From contig CAWFZT010000008.1 of the NCBI GenBank assembly GCA_963820415.1, positions 806,001 through 870,000 of the forward strand: a DNA stretch of 64,000 bases. The letters run 5' to 3'. The position numbers and the translations under genes were made by a program. Position 1 is the first letter of the stretch. Every line of letters begins with the position of its first letter. The notes below the pieces were generated by a model. The model had not been told where the DNA came from. It searched no databases and saw only the letters and a program-made list of their open reading frames with translations. The stretch comes from CAWFZT01 sp963820415 (GTDB lineage: Bacteria > Chloroflexota > Anaerolineae > Anaerolineales > Anaerolineaceae). Shown here piece after piece: positions 43,341 to 51,157 of this stretch.

Positions 43341-44669
43341 TTACTGCGGAGCAAAGAAGCGGATCGCCCAGTGGCCGGAGCCGGGTTGCTTTTTGTTGAC
43401 CAGGTCCAGGTAGGATTGGGAGTCAACCGTTTCATAATAGGGCGTGAACTGGGGCACGATCTGCACCCAGGTCTGGCCAGGCTTGAGCGGGAAGGGATTG
43501 CCCTGGTCATCCACAAAACGGATCGGGCGCATCAGGCCGGTTTTGCGCTCGTAATCCCCGCTGCGGGTGGTCCAGTAAGCCTCGTATATCTTGCCATCCC
43601 GGAAAATCAAGGCTGGCATGCGGGTGATGTAGAGCAGGTTGATGTCGATCACGGTTGGGTTATAGACAACGTGTTGGGCAAACAGGTAGATCACGTTGCT
43701 CATTCCCAACGGGGCGCCGTTCAGGCGGTCGGTGGCCTCGATGAAGGTTTTGCCGTCGGCATTGTCCTGGAAACGGTGGTATTTACCGCTGGCCGGGTCG
43801 TAGCGCCAGAATACCTGGTCAAACATGTTGTAAGCCAGCCAGGCTGACTGGCCATCTTTGCCGCCTGCCGGGGGCTGAGGGTCAAAGAGCAGGCCATTGA
43901 GGGCATTGGGCGGCAGCTGCAGCTTGTTCGAGCGGGCAACCGCTTCGAGCTGGGTAGCCTTGATCATGGCGCTGTTAATGTCGCCGGCGTCCGAACCGAA
44001 CACGTCGGTGAAGGCGTTCAGTTGAGCGGCGACTTTGGCGGCGGCAGAGGCCATCACCAGGGAGCCGTTGAAAAGCTTGCGCATACTTTCATAGGGTAGG
44101 CGGCCGGAACGGATTGGGCCAATGGCCGAATTATCCACCTGGACCTTATCCGTGCTGGCGGGAGAAGGTGCTTTCTGGGGGAAATCCCCATAAAATAAGG
44201 CCAGGAAGCGGCTGGACCCTTCACCAATGAAGATCTCGAAGATCCAATCACTGAAAGACAGCCCAGCCTGTGGGCGAGCGGTTACCGGCCAATTGGTGAT
44301 TGAAACCAGCGCCGGCGGAACGGCAAGGTTGTCAACATTCGATACCGGCATGCCGGTCAAAGGATTGATGCCCTGGGGGAACACGTCCGGACCGTAGACC
44401 TGGGAGGGCGGGTCGGCTGCCGGGGTGGTCGGGGCGACCGAGGCGGTAGGCTGCACCTGGGTTGGGGTTGGCTGGGGTGGGGGAAGAGCAGGGGTGGGGA
44501 GGGGGGGCAGCGAAGTGGCGGTGTGACTGGGCGCGGGCATAGTGGTTGGGGCAACGAGGATTTCGGCCTGAGCTTGAACCGAATTGGCTGCCCGCGGGGC
44601 CGCCAGCGCAGTACAGCCGGTTGACAACAGGGAGAAAATGATTGCGTAGAAGAATATTCTTTTGAACAT
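43341..44669 (-). CDS. DUF3048-domain lipoprotein, paralogue 1
   Basis: A signal peptide with lipobox (LLSTGC) and a linker extremely rich in Pro and Thr (about residues 40-90) precede the DUF3048 domain: INPLTGMPVSN, RPQAGLSFSDWIFEIFIGEG, RFLALFYGDF, VGPIRSGR-like (AIGPIRSGRLPYESMRKL) and near the C-terminus FPLKPGQTWVQIVPQFTP. Firmicute YerB belongs to this family; the function is unknown and the protein is expected on the outer side of the membrane. It is 442 residues, the same as its paralogue at 44943. The stop codon lies at the edge of the 125-bp array. Confidence 0.9.
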   Translation of the reverse strand: MFKRIFFYAIIFSLLSTGCTALAAPRAANSVQAQAEILVAPTTMPAPSHTATSLPPLPTPALPPPQPTPTQVQPTASVAPTTPAADPPSQVYGPDVFPQGINPLTGMPVSNVDNLAVPPALVSITNWPVTARPQAGLSFSDWIFEIFIGEGSSRFLALFYGDFPQKAPSPASTDKVQVDNSAIGPIRSGRLPYESMRKLFNGSLVMASAAAKVAAQLNAFTDVFGSDAGDINSAMIKATQLEAVARSNKLQLPPNALNGLLFDPQPPAGGKDGQSAWLAYNMFDQVFWRYDPASGKYHRFQDNADGKTFIEATDRLNGAPLGMSNVIYLFAQHVVYNPTVIDINLLYITRMPALIFRDGKIYEAYWTTRSGDYERKTGLMRPIRFVDDQGNPFPLKPGQTWVQIVPQFTPYYETVDSQSYLDLVNKKQPGSGHWAIRFFAPQ

Positions 44670-44942
44670 AATGACCTCGATAATGGATGAGTGCCAGTAG
44701 AGAAGAAAATGGTCGAAAATATCTGCCAGGCGATGAAGATTCCGAATGGATTTCTTATCTCATTCTACGCCGTTGCTCGAATCAGGCGCATTACAGGTCT
44801 GTAAGCGCGGCGTAGAATAGGCGTTTTAATGGTACTTTAACCCTACGCTGACTTTGGGGTTTTGTAAGGTGTTAGTTATGCTCTTCAGTCCTCAATCAGC
44901 AATCAACAATCCTCAATCCCCCTCATCCCTGTATGTTTGTCC
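44670..44942. other. Gap between DUF3048 paralogues with a solo ATTG-type repeat arm
   Basis: No gene is seen. It carries the CAATCAGCAATCAACAATC block described at 44887-44920 and the promoter of the gene at 43341. Confidence 0.5.
44887..44920. repeat. Solo (AATCA)-type repeat arm
   Basis: CTCAATCAGCAATCAACAAT and the following CCTCAATCC are of the same degenerate heptamer type as the right arm of the four-helix-bundle cassette at 48703-48783. No partner arm is seen here. Confidence 0.6.
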
Positions 44943-46271
44943 TTACGGCATGGGCACACCACTCAAATCATCCGGCCATTCGGGGGCGGGGGCGGTGAAT
45001 TGTACCGTCCAAACTCCTGAGCCAGGCTGTTTGTGATTGATCAAATGCAGGTAATCTACTTCGTCGACCGATTTAAAATAAGGGGTGAAACGGGGGACGA
45101 TCTCCACCCAGGTCTGGCCCGGTTTCATAGGGAATGGGTTGCCCTGGGCATCAACAAAGTGCGGCGGTCGCAGCAGGCCGGTGTGGCGGCTGTAATCGTC
45201 CACGGCGGTCTTCCAATAGATCGGGTACATTTTCCCGTCCCGGAAAAGCAGGGCTTCGCGCTTGGTAATATTCATCAGGTCGGTGCTGAAGAGGGTCACG
45301 TCGTAAAAATGGATGTCGGTAAACAGCACGATGACGTTGCTGAACTGCAGCAGTTTACCGTTCAACCGGTCGGTCGCCTCGACAAAGGTTGTGGCATCGT
45401 CCTGGTCCTGGTAGCGGTGGTAATAGCCAGTGCTCGGGTCGTAAATCCAGCGCACCTGACAGCGCAGATTGTAAGGCACCCACAGCTTGGTAGCCGGCAG
45501 TCCATTGGACGGCGGCTGGGGATCGAAGCGCAAACCGGTCATCGTGGACGGAACGAATTTCCGGGCGCCGGAGGCGGCCAGGTCCTTCATTCCTTTAACC
45601 GAGATGAAAGCGTGGTTGATGTCAATGGTCAGGCTGCCGTAGACCACCTGGTAATTGGTAAGGCGCGCTAGGATAAACTGCGTGGCTCCGGCGAAAACCA
45701 GGAAGCCGTTGTACAGCTTACGCAGGCTCTCATACAACATGCGCCCGGAGCGGATCGGCCCGACTTTCACCGAGTCACTTTCCAGCTTGCCGTCCACCAC
45801 CTGGGTGGGCGGGTTGGCATAAAAAACCGACAGGAAGCGCGTGGCGCCTTCGCCAATGTAGAATTCGTAGACGAATGAGCTGAAACTGAGGCCGGCCTGC
45901 GGGCGGGTGGTCAGCGGCGAATCGGTGATCGAGACCAGCACGGGGGCGACCTGCAACTGTGTAGGATCGGGTACAACCAGGCCGGTCAACGGGTTCACCC
46001 CGGGCGGGAAGTTATCCGGACCCATGGCCTGCTGCGCCGGGGTGGATGTTACGGTGGGGGACGCCGTATCCGTGGGCGCCGGGGTCAGGGTAGCGGTGGG
46101 CGGCAGAGCAGTGACAGTAGGTGGTTTTTCGGTCTGGGTAGGGGATGGAAGGGTGGGGGTGGAAATGCTGATTAAGACAGCCGGTTTTACCACCGATACA
46201 GCATGGGGGCCAGCCGGCATGCAGCCCAGTAAACACAAGACACTACCTACAATCAGTAATTTGCGCAGCAT
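44943..46271 (-). CDS. DUF3048-domain lipoprotein, paralogue 2
   Basis: It shares the whole layout of the gene at 43341: signal peptide with lipobox (LLGC), Thr/Pro linker (about 35-80), then VNPLTGLVVPDPTQL, RPQAGLSFSSFVYEFYIGEG, VGPIRSGRMLYESLRKLYNG and FPMKPGQTWVEIVPRFTPYF. Both have 442 residues and conserve nearly all motifs while the linkers differ, so they stem from a tandem duplication. Function unknown. It diverges from nurA with 138 bases between the starts. Confidence 0.9.
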   Translation of the reverse strand: MLRKLLIVGSVLCLLGCMPAGPHAVSVVKPAVLISISTPTLPSPTQTEKPPTVTALPPTATLTPAPTDTASPTVTSTPAQQAMGPDNFPPGVNPLTGLVVPDPTQLQVAPVLVSITDSPLTTRPQAGLSFSSFVYEFYIGEGATRFLSVFYANPPTQVVDGKLESDSVKVGPIRSGRMLYESLRKLYNGFLVFAGATQFILARLTNYQVVYGSLTIDINHAFISVKGMKDLAASGARKFVPSTMTGLRFDPQPPSNGLPATKLWVPYNLRCQVRWIYDPSTGYYHRYQDQDDATTFVEATDRLNGKLLQFSNVIVLFTDIHFYDVTLFSTDLMNITKREALLFRDGKMYPIYWKTAVDDYSRHTGLLRPPHFVDAQGNPFPMKPGQTWVEIVPRFTPYFKSVDEVDYLHLINHKQPGSGVWTVQFTAPAPEWPDDLSGVPMP

Positions 46272-46343
46272 TTTTTTAGATTCTTCTCTAATATAGAGTC
46301 TAACACAGTAGAGAGTGGCGAATCGTACGGTAAAATTTCAATA

Positions 46344-46372
46344 TTGTAAACCCAAGTTAAATCCGGTATAAT
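46344..46372 (+). promoter_or_regulatory. Sigma-70-type promoter of the nurA operon
   Basis: TTGTAA (46344-46349), a 17-bp spacer and TATAAT (46367-46372) lie 38 bases before the nurA start. Confidence 0.7.
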
Positions 46373-46409
46373 CAAACAAATGTTCGATAAGAGAAAACGA
46401 TAAAAATCC

Positions 46410-47585
46410 ATGCCGGTTAATTTTTGGGAAATCCAGCAGCAGATCAGGCAGATGGGCCAGCAGGCGCCGGAAAGAGAAAAAGCCCTCAAAGAACGGCGGC
46501 AGTTGGCGCTTGATTTGTTAAAACTCAATGCTAACCGGCTGGAAGAGCTGAAAAAGCGCGTGGAACTGGCTGCAGCGGCCAACCCTAACCTGCGTTGCGC
46601 CGTACCGGTCGACGAAGCGCTCACCTTCACCTATGCGGTCCCGCTGCTGCCGGCTGGCCTGACCATCCTGGCGGCGGACGGCTCGCAGATCAACCCAGAC
46701 CGCCACGATGCGGCCGAGTTCAGCGTGATTAACGTGGGCGCCATCCGTTTACAGCCGGGCAAAGCGCCCAATGAAGTCACGCGCAGCCAGCTTCTTTACG
46801 GGGATTCGCTGCGCACCTCCGCCGGCCGTCCGCTCACTGAAGAAATCGTGGCCCTGCGCCGTGACTTGAACGAACGCCGTCTGCTGGCTGAGCTGGCCGA
46901 ACCCGAAGCCCTGCCGGTAGTCACCGTTACCGACGGCCCGCTGGAACTCTTCCGCCAGCAGGGTGACGACCCGGATCTGGAGGAACCCTTCCGGGAATAC
47001 CTTGCCGTACTGCGCCGGCTGGCGGCCAAAGGGGTTGCCACCGCCGGGTACGTGGACAAACCCAGCGCCAACCTGGTTGTGCGCCTGTTGGAGCTAACTG
47101 CGGTGCCGGAGGAAGAACTGGCTCACGTAGAGCGTATCGGCCCACTGAGCCGGGTCACGGATTACTTCCTGTTCCAGGACCTGCTGGCGCCGGGTGAGCG
47201 CTCGGGCGTGTTTGCCATCCAATCCAGCTCGAAGCGCGATTTTTCCGGGGCACTGGAGCTGCATTTCTTTTATCTTAACGTCGGGCGGGCAGAGCACCCC
47301 TGGTTGGTGCGGGTTGAAATCCCGCGCTGGGTGGCGGAGGACTGCGGCTTGCTCGACCTGCTGCACGCCACCCTGGTGGGGCAGTGCCGCCAGATGGGCA
47401 GCCACGCTTACCCTTACGTGCTACACCGCGCCCACGAGGTGGCGCTGGTCAAGCTGGAGGAGAAGCAGCAAATCCTGGATATGATCGCCGCCGAACTGTA
47501 CCGCCAGGGCGTCGAGGTGGGAGAAAAATCGCAAAAGCAAGCGGTTAAAGACATTTCGGGAACTCGCACGAGGTATTCCAGATGA
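46410..47585 (+). CDS. nurA: NurA-domain nuclease
   Basis: NurA is a 5'-3' nuclease that works with the HerA translocase in DNA end resection, best known in archaea and present in some bacteria. The 391 residues show the key acidic site LTILAADGSQINPDRH (Asp of the ADGS motif), VTVTDGPLELF with a second acidic residue, and KDFSGALELHFFYL-like late segments typical of the domain; the N-terminal 55 residues form a helical arm. It overlaps the next gene by 4 bases (ATGA), and herA follows, which supports the assignment. Confidence 0.88.
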   Translation: MPVNFWEIQQQIRQMGQQAPEREKALKERRQLALDLLKLNANRLEELKKRVELAAAANPNLRCAVPVDEALTFTYAVPLLPAGLTILAADGSQINPDRHDAAEFSVINVGAIRLQPGKAPNEVTRSQLLYGDSLRTSAGRPLTEEIVALRRDLNERRLLAELAEPEALPVVTVTDGPLELFRQQGDDPDLEEPFREYLAVLRRLAAKGVATAGYVDKPSANLVVRLLELTAVPEEELAHVERIGPLSRVTDYFLFQDLLAPGERSGVFAIQSSSKRDFSGALELHFFYLNVGRAEHPWLVRVEIPRWVAEDCGLLDLLHATLVGQCRQMGSHAYPYVLHRAHEVALVKLEEKQQILDMIAAELYRQGVEVGEKSQKQAVKDISGTRTRYSR

Positions 47586-48187
47586 GTGAGATTGAAATAG
47601 GGCGTTTGTTACGATCCAGCACCACCGGTTGCGTGGTCGGCTGCCGGGTGTCTCAACTGACTGCGCCGGCATTTGGCGGGTTGGTGCGCATCCCGCTCGA
47701 CCGGCATTACCAGGTTTACGGGCTGATTTACGACATCCACATCGACGACGATGGGCTGGTGCGGCAACTGGTCACCGCCGAGGGTGTGTCCGAGGAGGTC
47801 ATCCTCGATAACCGCCAGAACCGCAACATGCCAGTGGAGGTGAGCGTGCTGTTCACCGGCTACCAGGTGGATGGGCAGGTTTTCCACCTGCTGCCGCCGC
47901 GCCCGCCGCTTACCCTGGACGCCATTTACACCTGCTCGCCGGAAGAGATTTGCCAGTTCACTTCGGCGGGGCGCTTCGGCTACCTGCGCCACATCCTGCG
48001 CGCCGCCGACCTGCCGGTTGGCGAGCTGCTGGCGGCGCACCTTCAACAGGCTGCCCCAGCCCATCTGGCGGCCGGTCACCCGGAATGGGTCAATGGGGCC
48101 ACCCAGGAATTGATCACCCTGCTCAGGGACGACTATCCCACCCTGGTGAGCGTGCTTGGAGCTATTTCTGAATTAGATCTCTTTTGA
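47582..48187 (+). CDS. HAS-barrel-like protein of the nurA-herA operon
   Basis: The first 110 of 201 residues are rich in beta strands (GRLLRSSTTGCVVGCRV, LVRIPLDRHYQVYGLIYDIHI), resembling the HAS barrel found at the N-terminus of HerA ATPases; a helical C-terminal half follows (LRHILRAADLPVGELLAAHL). No catalytic residues stand out. Coupling to nurA by an ATGA overlap and the location before herA suggest a structural partner of the NurA-HerA machine. The HAS-barrel assignment is from pattern and context, not from a search. Confidence 0.6.
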   Translation: MSEIEIGRLLRSSTTGCVVGCRVSQLTAPAFGGLVRIPLDRHYQVYGLIYDIHIDDDGLVRQLVTAEGVSEEVILDNRQNRNMPVEVSVLFTGYQVDGQVFHLLPPRPPLTLDAIYTCSPEEICQFTSAGRFGYLRHILRAADLPVGELLAAHLQQAAPAHLAAGHPEWVNGATQELITLLRDDYPTLVSVLGAISELDLF

Positions 48188-48281
48188 TTGATGATTTCTG
48201 ATTTCTGATTTCTGATTGCTGATTGAAGATTGAAGATTTTGGATTGATGATTTTAGATTGCTGATTGCTGATTTAGGATTG
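48186..48281. repeat. Left complementary arm of the four-helix-bundle cassette
   Basis: About 95 bp made of degenerate ATTNCTG/GATTGA units. The 27-bp stretch 48200-48226 is the exact reverse complement of 48713-48739, and much of the rest also pairs with the right arm. It starts right after the stop codon of the preceding gene. Confidence 0.9.
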
Positions 48282-48285
48282 CACA

Positions 48286-48648
48286 ATGGATGCAGATGAG
48301 TTAAAGCAGCGAACAAAAAAATTTGCATTAAGAATTATCAAATTAGTGGAGTCTTTACCAAAAACAAAGACTGGAGATGTAATTGGCAGGCAACTTCTCC
48401 GTTGCGGAACATCAGTTGGTGAAAATTATCGCTCAGCTTGCCGGGCGCGCTCTAAGGCTGATTTTATTTCAAAGGCGGGCATTGCCATTGAGGAAGCAGA
48501 CGAAACAATTTACTGGTTGGAATTATTGCTCGAAGTCAACCTGATTCCAGAACAGTGACTGAGCGACCTGATGAAGGAGGCCAACGAACTTACTGCTATT
48601 CTCACTGCCTCCGCCATCACCGCTCGAAAAAATCTTCAAAAATCATAA
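48286..48648 (+). CDS. Four-helix-bundle protein (23S rRNA IVS-encoded protein family), in-frame TGA
   Basis: The protein starts MDADELKQRTKKFALRIIKL and continues GRQLLRCGTSVGENYRSACR, the hallmark of the four-helix-bundle family first found inside intervening sequences of 23S rRNA genes and related to bAvd of diversity-generating retroelements. A TGA at 48556-48558 follows LIPEQ, but the frame continues with LSDLMKEANELTAILTASA and ends at 48648, restoring the usual 120 residues; CGA (Arg) is one change away. These proteins form pentamers and are thought to bind nucleic acid. The gene is enclosed by long complementary arms inside the nurA-herA operon. Confidence 0.85.
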
Positions 48649-48692
48649 ATTACCATTAATAGATTTTCAATTCACAATCTCCTGGAGGCACC

Positions 48693-50456
48693 TTGACCTC
48701 AATTACCAATCATCAATCAGCAATCAGAAATCAGAAATCAACAATCTCCAATCAGCAATCAGAAATCAACAATCATCAATATATTGGCTACGTAGTCGGC
48801 GGCGGGTTGAAAGAGAATCTGCGCGTCAGATTGACCTTGCCGCCCCAGAAGGTGCAGGAAGGCGGGTTCGTAGTGATCGAGAGCGGCGACTGGCAGTTCT
48901 ATGGCCTGGTGACCGACCTGCAGCTGGGCGCTACCGATCCGCGCTTCGCTGATGAGCAGAGCGAAACACGCTTACCGGCCGGGCTGGCCGGACTGCTGCA
49001 CGGGCAGACCCTGTACACCAACCTGGAGGTGCTGCCGGCGCTGATGCTGGAACGCGGCCCTGACCTGGGCTCGCCGCACTACCCGGAGTGGCGCCAGGCC
49101 CACCCGAATTGACGCCAAACCCCTGCCGGTGAAAACCGTGCCTTCGCACCACGCCCCGGTGCGCCTGGCGGAAGCCGGGGACGTGGCCGAAATCTTTGGC
49201 GACCCGGCCAAAGAGGGTAATTTCATGGTCGGCAGCACCCGCGAGCAGGGCCACCCGGTGTGCATCAACCTGGAGAAATTCGTGCAGCGCTCTTCGGGGA
49301 TTTTCGGCGCCACCGGCACGGGCAAATCCTTCCTCACCCGCATCATCCTGGCTGGCCTGATCCACAATAACAGCGCCTCGGTGCTGGTGCTGGATATGCA
49401 CAACGAATACGGTTTCGACGATACCGCCTCGGATACCAACCAGCGCGTGATCGGCCTGCGCACTAAATTCCCCGGGCAGGTGCGCGTGGTCGGCCTGGGA
49501 AGCGGCTCCAGCATCCGTGGTCGCCAGCCCGATTTCGACCTGGAGATGGCCGAAAGCGACATCCAGCCGGAAGACATCGAACTGCTGATGCGCGAGCTGA
49601 ACCTGCGCGAGACCACCCCCACCACCCTGTCGGCCCTGGCGCAAAGTTTCAGGCGGGAGGGCTGGTTCCACGCCTTCAAGGCCATGCAGGTCGGCACCAC
49701 AGTCGAAAACGAAGAAGGCAAGAAGTTCCCCGCCCCGGGCAGCGTGGCGGCCTGGGCCAACGAGTGGGGGTGAACGTGGCGGCGGCGGAAGGCTTGCACG
49801 ACAAGCTGCGGCGGGTCTTCGACCTGCCCTACGTGGTGGAAAAACCCGCCGCGGACAGCTTGCAGGAAATCATCACGCTCGCTGGAAGCCGGCAAGCACG
49901 TGGTGCTGTCCTTCGGCAAGCACGAACGCGACCTGGACTACCTGCTGGTGGCCAACCTGCTCACCCGCCGCATCCGGGATGCCTGGGAGAAGATGACCAA
50001 CGAGTTCCGCGGCCACGGCAAGCAGGAGCCGCGCCCGCTGGTGATCGTGGTGGAGGAAGCCCACAAGCTGCTCAACCGGGAGATGGCCTCGCAAACCACC
50101 TTCAGCACCATCGCGCGCGAAATGCGCAAATATTACGTCACCCTGCTGATCATCGACCAGCGCCCCTCGCAGATCTACGACGAGGTGATGTCGCAGCTCG
50201 GCACGCGCATCTCCGGCTGGCTGGGGGACGAGGCGGATATCCAGGCGGTGCTGTCCGGCCTGGCCGGGCGGGAGCGCTGCGCGGCATGCTGGCGCGCCTG
50301 CAGCCCAAGGAAGAAGTGCTGCTGCTGGGCTGGGGGGTGCCCATGCCCATCCCGGTGCGCTCACGCCGCTACGACCAGAAATTCTGGGAGGAGCTGCTGG
50401 GCAAGGGCGGCGGGCTGCGCGACCAGACGCAGATATTGAAAGAGCTGGGGTTCTAA
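48693..50456 (+). CDS. herA: HerA-type hexameric ATPase/translocase (four apparent frameshifts)
   Basis: HerA pumps DNA for NurA. Seen: an N-terminal HAS barrel (IGYVVGGGLKENLRVRLT), Walker A GIFGATGTGKSFLTR, VLVLDMHNEYGFD, and Walker B LVIVVEEAHKLLNRE with the following LLIIDQRPSQI. The family sequence changes frame near 49110, 49763, 49884 and 50270, in G/C-rich or short homopolymer contexts. The TTG start at 48693 has GGAGG before it, but the next 28 codons are the right arm of the four-helix-bundle cassette. Without the shifts the protein has about 588 residues. Four shifts with no other decay suggest sequencing errors, though a dead gene is possible. Confidence 0.85.
48700..48783. repeat. 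Right complementary arm of the four-helix-bundle cassette
   Basis: Degenerate AATCANNAATC units run from the herA start codon region into its coding sequence. The exact complement of the left arm covers 48713-48739. It encodes the low-complexity HerA N-terminus (SITNHQSAIRNQKST...). Confidence 0.9.
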
Positions 50457-50905
50457 TGCCAGAAATTCCAGATACCCCAGGAGACGACCAGGCCCAGGAT
50501 CACCCCGCCGATTACCTCGATGGGGGTGTGGCCGAGGACTTCCTTCAGGTTTTCCTCTGATATGGGCTGGCCGCTGAACAGCTCGTTGATGATCAAATTG
50601 ATGCGCTCGGCGTGCATACCGGCCTGGCGGCGCACCCCGCCGGCGTCGTAGACCACCACCATCGCCAGCGCCAGGGCCACCGCAAACACCGGGGTGTTGA
50701 AACCGGCGTACAGGCCGGTCGCCAGCATGGTGGAGGTGACCAGGGCTGAATGCGAGCTGGGCATCCCCCCGGTGTCTAGCCACATCCCCCAATTGACCTT
50801 ATGGTGCAGCAAAAATTGGAACGGCACCTTGAGAAATTGCGCCAGGAACCAGGCCATCATGGCCGCGATCAAGATGCGGTTTATGATAAGCTGGTGCCAG
50901 ATCAT
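50453..50905 (-). CDS. DUF212 / divergent PAP2-family membrane protein (YuiD-like)
   Basis: The 150 residues contain several membrane spans, the conserved WLDTGGMPSSHSALVTS block with Ser-Ser-His of the phosphatase motif, VVVYDAGGVRRQAG and a C-terminal LGHTPIEVIGGVILGL with the late His. The family is related to PAP2 acid phosphatases and haloperoxidases; the substrate is unknown, possibly a lipid phosphate. The ATG overlaps the xseB stop by 4 bases, so it is translated with the xse genes. Its stop overlaps that of herA. Confidence 0.9.
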   Translation of the reverse strand: MIWHQLIINRILIAAMMAWFLAQFLKVPFQFLLHHKVNWGMWLDTGGMPSSHSALVTSTMLATGLYAGFNTPVFAVALALAMVVVYDAGGVRRQAGMHAERINLIINELFSGQPISEENLKEVLGHTPIEVIGGVILGLVVSWGIWNFWH

Positions 50906-51144
50906 GTATCGGCTTCCTCTCCGGGCATCTCTTCAAGGCCATCCCCGGTGAGCTGGCGCACGCGCAGCTCGGCCTGGTCGAGCAGGGTAGTGCAGCGCTG
51001 GGCCAGCGCCTGGCCGCGCTCGAACAACAGCATGGCGTCTTGCAGAGCAGGCTGTTCGCTTTCCAGGGCAGTAACAATTGTCTCCAGCTCGCCAAAAGCG
51101 GTTTCATAATTCAATTCGACCACCGGTACGGTTGAAATTTGCAT
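50902..51144 (-). CDS. xseB: Exodeoxyribonuclease VII small subunit
   Basis: The 80-residue protein shows the family's helical core: NYETAFGELETIVTALESEQ, LQDAMLLFERGQALAQRCTT, then LDQAELRVRQL. XseB forms the small subunits that regulate the XseA catalytic subunit, which degrades single-stranded DNA from both ends. It begins 13 bases after xseA in the usual order. Confidence 0.93.
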   Translation of the reverse strand: MQISTVPVVELNYETAFGELETIVTALESEQPALQDAMLLFERGQALAQRCTTLLDQAELRVRQLTGDGLEEMPGEEADT

Positions 51145-51157
51145 GCTACCCTTCTCC

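Noticed and set aside
42969..43413. Three short plus-strand ORFs of 64-76 codons starting MRAVFGVAISLPTRRLL
   Set aside because: They are the same 125-bp repeat read repeatedly; the unit is not a multiple of three and the frame has no ribosome binding site.
16946..48558. Stop-codon reassignment in the organism
   Set aside because: The three isolated in-frame stops are TAA, TAG and TGA, and all three codons also end intact genes in the window (for example tag at 532-534, taa at 48646-48648).
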